A stretch of 53,406 bases of DNA from Mesaphorura yosii (taxonomy: Eukaryota; Arthropoda; Collembola; Poduromorpha; Tullbergiidae), in assembly GCA_009869945.1 (NCBI GenBank), contig WIXG01000460.1:1-53406 (forward strand). The letters run 5' to 3'. Shown here piece by piece: positions 46,455 to 53,406 of the stretch. Within the stretch, counting starts at the first letter, position 1. Each line of letters opens with the position of its first letter. Both the position numbers and the translations under genes were made by a program. The notes beneath the pieces were generated by a model. It did no database searches and had not been told where the DNA came from. It saw only the letters and a list, made by a program, of their open reading frames with translations.

Positions 46455-47690
46455 ATGTTGCCCACCGGAGTAATCAATATAATTAATCTTTTGCTGCGCG
46501 TTGGGACGCAGACGCGGACGATACCTTTCACATGGCACCAGACCGCAACCTCGTGCAAACTCAGTCCTGCAACCACTTTCGTCGATCGATGGCTGGCCAT
46601 CTTTACCTGCGTGCTCGACGTCGTAGTGTCGGTGACACTGAGCGCCTGGTATGAGCACAGCAGCACCACAAATAGCCACATTGGTGGAGAGCAGATGGTG
46701 CTGATTATATTTCGCATTGTGTATGGGTCTGCGCCATTCGTATCTGTAGCAGCTCATGCATTCCAATCTGACCTCGCTTCTGTGGTCAACAAGTTCTTTC
46801 AGACGAATGAAATGCTTTTCAGACAGGTTGTTGGGTGCAGCACGCCATCTGGCCTGCAATCCCTAGCAACCCATTCCCACAATCTTTTACTGGCTCGTAC
46901 CTGGCCCATATGTCGCTCGACTCTATTGCAACTTCATAAATTGCTATTTTCGCGTGATTTTCTTTTAGAGACCCTTTGCAATACGGGGGTTGAGATAAGC
47001 TTCTTTGTTCAAATTGGTCAGTTAGTAGTGCTTGAATGGTCAGGATCATTTGAGAATCTGGCGTTGCAATACACCGGAAACAATTTCTTGGCACTTGCAT
47101 TCAGCCTCGGTGCGTGTTTGGTTACCTGGCGATTCATTCTCAGAACTTTCTTGATCGCCATGCTGGTTGGTAATGTCATACTGTTACTGGCTGACTGGTC
47201 CAAGCAGATGCTCGAAGAAAGCCAGGCTGCGAGGACACAAGGGGCGGGTGGGATGAAGGCCTTTGACAGAAGCACCATATTGCGGTCGTATAAGTCAGCC
47301 GCTGTCTTCAATGCTGCGTTCCATGTAGGAAATTATTCCGCCATAATTATTCCAAGTCTCTTTGCACTCCAGTGTCTTGGAATAATTTCCTTGTGGGCGG
47401 GGTTGATACTCAGCCGTGGAACCCTAACTCTCCTCCACTCACTGCTGCTTGCTCAAACAGCTGCCTGTATCACTGTGGCATTGATCATTGCGTTAGAGTA
47501 TTTGCGGATGCTTGTGGAATGCAGCACGGCCGTGATTCAGGAACTAGGCAAGGCGTGCCGGCATTCATTGGTGATGAGTCGGGAAGTGCGGGCTCTGCGT
47601 CCCATCTCCCTTCGATGCGGTTCGTTCTTCACAGCCACTGAGCAGACGGAACAAATTGCCTCCGTTGTTCTCATGTACCGTTCCACGTGA
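46455..47690 (+). CDS. GR/OR-like seven-transmembrane chemoreceptor, C-terminus abnormal
   Basis: A single exon encodes 411 aa. Segments include IFTCVLDVVVSVTLSAWY, LALAFSLGACLVTWRFIL, AMLVGNVILLLADW, IIIPSLFALQCLGIISLWAG and AQTAACITVALIIALEYL. The run MSREVRALRPISLRCGSFF aligns with VRALKSCQPIGVRVASLY of the receptor at 30290-31489. Aligned from there, EQIASVVLMYRST ends in TGA exactly where the relative goes on with INLLIAF. In the +1 frame the bases after TCCAC read GTGAAATTAATTGTCCTG (VKLIVL), which would restore the missing end. So the last helix is probably cut short by a one-base shift. It may be a very recent pseudogene, a tolerated truncation, or a base-calling error. Confidence 0.78.
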   Translation: MLPTGVINIINLLLRVGTQTRTIPFTWHQTATSCKLSPATTFVDRWLAIFTCVLDVVVSVTLSAWYEHSSTTNSHIGGEQMVLIIFRIVYGSAPFVSVAAHAFQSDLASVVNKFFQTNEMLFRQVVGCSTPSGLQSLATHSHNLLLARTWPICRSTLLQLHKLLFSRDFLLETLCNTGVEISFFVQIGQLVVLEWSGSFENLALQYTGNNFLALAFSLGACLVTWRFILRTFLIAMLVGNVILLLADWSKQMLEESQAARTQGAGGMKAFDRSTILRSYKSAAVFNAAFHVGNYSAIIIPSLFALQCLGIISLWAGLILSRGTLTLLHSLLLAQTAACITVALIIALEYLRMLVECSTAVIQELGKACRHSLVMSREVRALRPISLRCGSFFTATEQTEQIASVVLMYRST

Positions 47691-47772
47691 AATTAATTGT
47701 CCTGTCATATGACTCCAATAATGTTCATAAAGTGATTTAAATAGCACAGTGAATAGCATACCTTCGACAACA

Positions 47773-48090
47773 GGCACATACTTGTCCACTCGGTTGTCAA
47801 AATCAATGAATGCAGATGGGCCCCATTGGTCATACTTCACAATCTGGTCATAGGTTTCGGTGAACAGATCGATGCGGTCACCGAAAGAGGTACGCAGTGC
47901 CTTTCCTCGCGTCGCAAGCGTGCACTCTGTCGGGCGTCGCCGCCAGCTGAGCCAGACCGAGAAGTTTGAATTCGTGCCTTCAACCTTCAAACCTTCCGCT
48001 CCAGTTGTGTCAATCAGCCAGCACAGAAATTTTGCAAGCTTGTTCATTCTTACACAATTTAAGGGCAGGATGAAATTCCTCAATTCCGAC
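47773..48090 (-). CDS. Possible coding exon, unknown protein
   Basis: The minus strand is open from an ATG at 48090 (MSELRNF) through to a donor-like GTCGAAG|GTATGC near 47773, with natural-looking composition (FGDRIDLFTETYDQIVKYD, WGPSAFIDFDNRVDKYVPV). Beyond this donor the frame runs into antisense of the chemoreceptor, which is unlikely to be coding. No family recognised and no partner exon found, so this could also be a relic or chance. The plus strand is open over much of the same stretch (47860-48267) but its product looks less natural. Confidence 0.3.
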
Positions 48091-48626
48091 ATGCGCAATT
48101 GGCACTGTCTGCTCGTTTACATTGGCCTTTGGCAGAACACAAGAGAGCGAAGTATGAATGAACGTGACTTCAGCTGGTTCGATATTATTCAGTGTGGGTT
48201 CTCAATTCCGGGAACTGTGCTGTTTTTTCTGTTAGCCTCCGACGACGAGTCTTACATATCTACTTGATATTAATTAATCAAGTTACAGTCTGGGTATTCA
48301 GTGACTATTCTGATTCAAATTCGCGGATATGAAATGCGACTGTGCCGAGTGCAAAAATGATCAACATGTGAACAGAGTATAATACAGAACCACTCGAATG
48401 TCGTAAGTAATTAACTGAAATTGTTGTTGTGGCCACTATTTGTACTTGTGGATCACAAATAGACAAACCGACAGACACACGAGCAATTATGCGTACGCAG
48501 ATTTGATTCGGATGAATTTTGTCAGAACTGTGGCGCTGTTTACACGTTCCAGTTATTTGCATGAATTTTATTTCTTTCTTATGGTGTCCATCATTCATCA
48601 TTAACTAACAAACGCAATATGAAGCA

Positions 48627-48633
48627 TATAAAA
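48627..48633 (+). promoter_or_regulatory. TATA box of the secreted Cys-rich protein gene
   Basis: TATAAAA in the context AGCATATAAAATGGGC, about 175 bp before the ATG at 48802. Transcription would start near 48660, leaving room for a spliced 5' UTR. Confidence 0.55.
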
Positions 48634-48801
48634 TGGGCAGAAATCAATTCATTTGCAGGAAACGATTTCACCTGGAAACTTTACGCCCAAATCACTGTCA
48701 AAGTCAAGGTTTGTCCAATTCTGCTACAACTTGTCTCCAATTAATTCATCCATCACTGGAATTTTCTTTTCCTACTTTTCAGAAATACGCAAATAGTGAA
48801 C

Positions 48802-49152
48802 ATGAAGAGCGTCCTTTTTGTCGGCGGTGCCGTTCTGTTGCTGACCATCATCGTCAACGTGCAGGAATCATCGGCGATGTGTGACCAGCATTACCCGTGG
48901 AGGCGGTGCCAGTGCCAGTGCGGAGGCGAGCGAAATGGCCACTGTCACTGCGCATGGGGGGACAAACTTCCGGGCGTATACTGCCGAGACGGTGGCAATC
49001 ATTGGATTTGTTTCCCGTGGTCAGACGGAGGATGTCCGTTCCCGGCCTGCAATCAGCGAGCTGCAGGTGTTCACCCTTCAAACACACTTTCGGACGGCTC
49101 GTCGCCTCTGCTCAAGGCTCCCTCAGGCCGAGGAGGTCACGAGATGGAGTAA
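48802..49152 (+). CDS. Small secreted Cys-rich protein, ten cysteines
   Basis: One coding exon encodes 116 aa from the ATG at 48802. Residues 1-23 are a signal peptide (MKSVLFVGGAVLLLTIIV, cleavage likely after ESSA). The mature domain has ten Cys in the order C-x8-C-x-C-x-C-x7-C-x-C-x10-C-x8-C-x7-C-x4-C, Trp and Gly rich (RRCQCQCGGERNGHCHCAWG), followed by a 40-residue Cys-free tail. The family is not recognised. Ten Cys in about 55 residues points to a disulphide-knotted extracellular domain. The upstream intron acceptor ends at 48782, so the coding exon includes 19 bp of 5' UTR. AATAAA follows at 49192. It shares the signal plus ten-Cys layout with the gene at 12041 but not its spacing, so common origin is not shown. 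Confidence 0.75.
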   Translation: MKSVLFVGGAVLLLTIIVNVQESSAMCDQHYPWRRCQCQCGGERNGHCHCAWGDKLPGVYCRDGGNHWICFPWSDGGCPFPACNQRAAGVHPSNTLSDGSSPLLKAPSGRGGHEME

Positions 49153-49191
49153 TAGTGGTTAATAGCACGTGCTAATAATAATAATTACAAT

Positions 49192-49197
49192 AATAAA
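49192..49197 (+). promoter_or_regulatory. Poly(A) signal of the 48802-49152 gene
   Basis: AATAAA 40 bp after the stop codon. Confidence 0.6.
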
Positions 49198-49633
49198 ATC
49201 AATTAAAGGCTTGGTGTGAAAAAAGTGTGCACGGGCTCCGAAATATTTGCCACCTTCGAATAATCCTTCTTGGTATTCTTGTTTCTTGTACTTCATGAGG
49301 ATATCGTTTACCCGTCTGTCTCAAATGTTGTATGTGCACCCAACAAATCCTCCGTTTCCGCCTGATATGGAGCGTGAGACAAAATGAAACAAAATATCAG
49401 TTGGATTTGAATGCGCAAATATTCGCCAAAGTACCTTCACGAATTTCGACCTCATCAAAGTATTCGTCCAAACTGTTTGGAAATGGCAGATCTGCCGAAT
49501 CCGAAGCGCCAGCGAATCAGCGAAATTGTAAATGGCTACGCCTTAGAACACCAAAATAATTTGCTCAACATCTTTTATCAGCAGAGTAGTCAGAAAGGAA
49601 TTTGACATGGAAAACTTTGGTCGTGATCTACTC

Positions 49634-49639
49634 TATAAA
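49634..49639 (+). promoter_or_regulatory. TATA-box candidate
   Basis: TATAAA in CTCTATAAATCGC. It lies 83 bp before a short ORF at 49722-50009 (95 aa, hydrophobic N-terminal half, no known features) and 565 bp before the LRP-like start, and could serve either. Confidence 0.3.
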
Positions 49640-50203
49640 TCGCTTGTTGACTAGTCAATTGTCAAAAGCGAAGTGAGATCAAATTCGCAGTCAAGTTCAC
49701 ATCATTCCCAGCTCGATTCGCATGTCAAGAAATATAATTACGGCAATTGCAAGAGTTAATGGAGCATGTCTCATATCCTTCGCTTTGATTAATATTTCAA
49801 CTATCAAAAGTGGACTTGGGTTCAATGTAGTCCCAATCCAGTGCTTATCTTTGCGCTGGCCTTTATCTCTGTTGTTGTTTAGTTGTTGTAGAAAGGAAGG
49901 CTTATTAGGAAATAAGTTTATCCTGATTCAATACATTTTGAGGAAGCACGCAACTCGTCTTGAACTTTGTAGACGCCTCATCAAATCAGTTCGGGTCAAC
50001 TGTTCTTGAAACTTTTATAATTCAGTACTTAATTGTCTTCCGAGCATCTCGAGTGGGGTCAGGCGAGAAAAATCCTTCTTTCCTAGGATATTAGTTTAGA
50101 GTAAGTTCTAGGGCCTAGTTTATCATCGAGAAGGCTAAAAGCATTCCCATTAGTAATAGTTTCGTAAGGAATTAGGATTACATCACAGAAATTCCTTTAA
50201 ATT

Positions 50204-53200
50204 ATGTTTGAACGATTAAAGTGGGTACCCAAGCTCATGTCATTACTGAGGCTTTTACCGGTGCTAGTTTACGTCCTAGTTTGTATAGATTCTGTTAGTC
50301 TAGCACCACTAGAGAAGAAAAAAGGTAAGGCTCATCATTGGTTTCAATGGCAGCTTTGTCTGAAGATGACCCCTTAAAGGAATTAATCGAATTCTTCGTG
50401 TTGTTACGCAGAAATATGCCTCGCCGAAAAAGGTTTGTTCGAGTGCTCGTCTCTGGAGTGCATCCCTGCGTCCCAGGCTTGTGACGGAAAGCCAAACGAT
50501 TGTCCCGACGGCTCCGACGAATGGTCACGCTGCGGTAAGAACCATCTACAATAAATAGTCATGAAGTCACCGTCTTGTTATCTGAAACTAATTACAACGT
50601 GTGTATCTGGTCAACTTAGAGTCATCATGTTCGGAGATGAATTGTGAACACGGCTGCGTTCCGAACATCGAGCGGGGGCGAAACGGAACTTGTTTCTGCA
50701 ATAAAGGCTATCAGATCTCTGGCATCAATCAAAATCGCTGCAAAAACATTAACGAATGTGAGATTTGGGGAATTTGTTCACAACATTGTGAAGATTCGAA
50801 TGGATGGTACAAATGCTTATGCCAATCCGGATTCGAACTGCAGCCGGATAATAAGAGCTGTGTCGTGATAGGTATTAATGTCAGATATTTAATCATTAAT
50901 CACAAAAGTATTGTTGTCTCATGTTGCCCTTTCTGCCCTGCGTCCTTCGATATCCAGACCCCAACGTTAAAATTGTGTATGCTACGAAGAAATTCATCAG
51001 AGTTTTCAACTTGAAAGAACGCGAGCACTACTCAATTAAGGAAGGCTCTGGCCAGAATATTGCTGTAGCAGTCGATGTTGGCAATAGGAAAGTTCTGTGG
51101 ACGGATATCTCCGACAGACGGGAAGCAATATATCGCAGAAGTATTGATGGAAATGGCACCATTGAGACTGTGGTTGATTACGGTAAGGATTCTGAATGAA
51201 TGAATTGCAACGAAGCTTAATCTGTCTAATGCAATTACGCAAATCTTGCCAGGTCTCGTACTCGTGGAAGGGTTGGCCTTGGATTGGATCACAGGAAACA
51301 TCTACTTTGTTGATTCGAAGAAGAAGCAAATTGTGGTTTGTTCCAATGATGGATATCATTGCACAATTCTTATACGGGAGTATTTGGACAGCCCACGAGA
51401 AATCACACTGCATCCAAATGACGGGTTAGTCCCAATCCAAATGACTCACGGAAGCGTTTTTCTTGGAATCTGTCACTCCGTTCATGGATTAAATTCTATC
51501 TCAGATTTATGTTTTGGAGTAATTGGGGCGATGAAGGGTCGATTATAAAGTCACAAATGGATGGTTTGTTCGCAAAGCCAATCGTGAGCAAAAATCTTTA
51601 CTGGCCAAACGGATTAGCGATTGATCACGCAAATGCAAGACTTTACTGGAGTGATGCTAAATCTTATTTAATTGAGAGTGTTGACTTGGATGGCCGTGAT
51701 CGGCGAATCATACGCTCAGCAGACACTGGACACTATTTCAGCTTGGACCTTTTTGGTGATACTTTGTACTGGAGTGACTGGAAAGCAAAGGAAATTAACG
51801 TAAGTCGCATGTGGCACGTAGCAGGGCTTTCAACATGTCAGTGTTGTCAGTTTAATTAACTTTTATTTGCTTCAATTAGAGTTGCAACAAATTCACGGGG
51901 AAAGATGTGAAAGTGGTGGTACCCGAAGGGAACTCCGAAAACAAATTGAGCCAGCCGAATGGCTTGAGAGTTTTTCATCTAGCTGCCCAACCAAAGACTC
52001 GTCGAAATCAGTGCGCCTCTGCGGAATGTGTTTATATGTGTTTGCTGTCAGCTAACAACAGTTATACCTGCACCTGCCCTTTCGGTCTAATACTTGATAA
52101 ATCCGGAAAGAATTGTATTGGTTCGTACCGTGAATGTTGATTTCTCAGATTGATATCGTGCACAATTCAGGTTATTCTGGTATGTTGATTCCACAGATGA
52201 TGACAGGACCGCCATGATTGTAATTGGCAACCAGAATCGCCTTGGTCTTTATAGATTTGGAAGCGTTGGACGAAATCTAATCGAAGAAGTTCCACTAAAA
52301 GAAAAGACTCAGATTGGTGCTGTACACTACAACCCAATTAACGAAAGTATTTTTATAAGCGACACATTCTGGCACAAGATTTATGAAATTAACCCCAGAA
52401 CTAGGAACAGGGAAACTATCGTCGACCGACATATAGACACGGTGACCGGGTTAAGCTTTGGTGAGTTCACGTCTCGCGCGCCATCAAGATTAAGAAAATA
52501 TCCAAAAACTGCTTGCCGTTTCAGATGTCATTGGTCAAAACCTGTACTGGACCGACTCCACCAGACGCAAAATTGAAGTAATATCCTTGAGAACTAGAGC
52601 CAGGGTCTTGATTTCTTCTGAATCGGATTATCCGCAAGACATTATTGTAGTTCCGGAAAAGAAGTAAATTCCCGATAGCAATTAACCATTAATAAACCAG
52701 TCTTGTGTCAATCATATCCTTTTCTCAGGTTTCTCTTCGTAGCACTAACCTCTCCAAGATGGGGTCGAATATTGAAATTCAACATGAACGGGTATAATCG
52801 AACCACATTGGTGAAGATTTCACGAGGCGAACCAGTTTCATTAACATACAATCGTGAATTGGAAAGGATTTTCTGGTCAGTTTGCTTCCACGACTTTCTC
52901 AAGTGGAGAAAATGCTGAGTTTGTTCTTGTTTGCAAATTTGCAGGTGTGACATCTACAAAGAAACCATTGAGCACATCTCTTTGGATGGTCGCGAACAAT
53001 CCACATCAGTGCCAACAACTAGTGCTTTCAGCATATCGAGCTTCGGAAATCACATTTACTGGACTGACCGTCATACTCAACTTTTGAATGCCATGACCCT
53101 TCTTGGAGCGGATTATTACGAGCCGCCTGTGTTCATTGGGAACTATGAAGACCGTCTAAACACCAACCTCTCTTCATACATCGAAGGAAATTTTCTTGCC

Positions 53201-53406
53201 AAAATGGCAACTCTGCAGAAAGATCTCACAATTTACGATCAGCTCCTCGAACGACATGAATGTTCCGTAACCAAACGAGGCTTAACGAAATGTTCGCACA
53301 TTTGTTTAATGTCAAACGACGATTATATCGGTACCTGCCTTTGCCCTGACGGAATGGAACTCGAGTCGGATTTAAAAACGTGTGTACCAAAGTGTTATGA
53401 TGACCA
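50204..53406 (+). CDS. LDL-receptor family (LRP-like) receptor, 5' part, runs off the right edge
   Basis: Eleven exons so far: 50204-50324, 50412-50534, 50620-50871, 50958-51182, 51253-51424, 51505-51799, 51880-52120, 52197-52460, 52525-52663, 52729-52875 and 52945 onward; all GT-AG and in frame, at least 813 aa. Exon 1 is a signal peptide (LLRLLPVLVYVLVCI). Exon 2 is exactly one LDLa module with six Cys and the calcium cluster DCPDGSDEW. Exon 3 holds an EGF and a calcium-binding EGF (NINECEIWGIC). Then a YWTD propeller (VLWTDI, LALDWITGNIYFV, MFWSNWGD, LYWSDA, LYWSDW), a closing EGF, a second propeller (LYWTDS, IYWTDR) and another EGF start. LRP-type receptors bind and internalise lipoproteins, vitellogenin or Wnt ligands at the cell surface. 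The C-terminal TM and NPxY tail would lie outside. A single N-terminal LDLa is fewer than usual in LRP1. Confidence 0.93.

Larger units (their letters stand above)
47691..48801. other. Region between a chemoreceptor and the secreted Cys-rich gene
   Basis: Apart from the possible minus exon it holds the promoter (48627-48633) and probable 5' UTR of the next gene. A TTTTCCTACTTTTCAG acceptor ends at 48782, so the first noncoding exon is likely spliced. Confidence 0.4.
49153..50203. other. Intergenic, upstream of the LRP-like gene
   Basis: AT-rich, with a TATA candidate at 49634. A 95-aa ORF (49722-50009) starts MSRNIITAIARVNG and has hydrophobic stretches (ACLISFALINIS, PLSLLLFSCC). I regard it as unproven. 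Confidence 0.35.

Noticed and set aside
1..53406. Transposons, rRNA, CRISPR arrays, viral relics
   Set aside because: No reverse transcriptase, integrase or transposase motif, no long terminal or inverted repeat, no rRNA-like sequence and no spaced repeat array was recognised on either strand.

Overview
The window is eukaryotic genomic DNA from an arthropod. Genes are split by short GT-AG introns, many of them about 50-150 bp, exons are GC-richer than the AT-rich intergenic DNA, and single AATAAA signals follow several stop codons. Six loci encode divergent gustatory/odorant-type seven-TM chemoreceptors, an arthropod expansion. The C-terminal style of these receptors (a P-x-R/K-[IV]-x-x-G/A-x-[FY] stretch, then N/T-x-V-N/A-x-L-L at the very end) reminds me of springtail (Collembola) receptor expansions, but assignment to Collembola is only an inference.

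Layout, left to right. 0-3 kb: a chemoreceptor pseudogene (-) and an intact three-exon relative (+). 3.6-6.4 kb: a SIAH-type RING E3 ligase (+) and a testis-specific serine kinase (TSSK) family kinase (+). 6.9-11.2 kb: a six-exon DZIP1/Iguana homologue (-). 12-14 kb: a small secreted Cys-rich protein with a Lys-Ala repeat (+), then an unrecognised 340-aa disordered protein (-). 15.4-19.5 kb: an eleven-exon CFAP206 homologue (-) and a four-TM protein (-). 20.4-22.7 kb: a trehalose/sugar transporter (+) converging on a Cys-rich, probably GPI-anchored protein (-). 23.2-26.9 kb: two tandem paralogous chemoreceptors (-). 28.8-29.6 kb: a tentative one-finger C2H2 gene (+). 30.3-31.5 kb: a single-exon chemoreceptor (+). 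32.3-33.6 kb: a CHHC zinc-finger protein of the GTSF1/Asterix type (+). 34.6-38.2 kb: an INF2/Form3 formin (+). 41-45.4 kb: a 1333-aa mucin-like secreted protein (+). 46.5-47.7 kb: another single-exon chemoreceptor (+) with an abnormal C-terminus. 48.8-49.2 kb: a second small secreted Cys-rich protein with a clear TATA promoter (+). 50.2 kb to the right edge: the 5' part of an LDL-receptor-family (LRP-like) gene (+).

The genes do not form one pathway. Two themes stand out. One is chemoreception: five intact receptors and one relic lie dispersed on both strands between housekeeping genes. The other is cilia and sperm: TSSK, DZIP1 and CFAP206 lie within 13 kb, and in a hexapod these would act in sperm flagella and sensory cilia, the site of chemoreceptors. 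Reading frames were joined by hand at GT-AG sites with phase checks. I saw no transposon coding sequence, rRNA, convincing tRNA or CRISPR array. I found no clear evidence of an entirely new system; the least explained items are the two secreted Cys-rich proteins, the mucin-like giant and the 340-aa disordered protein.
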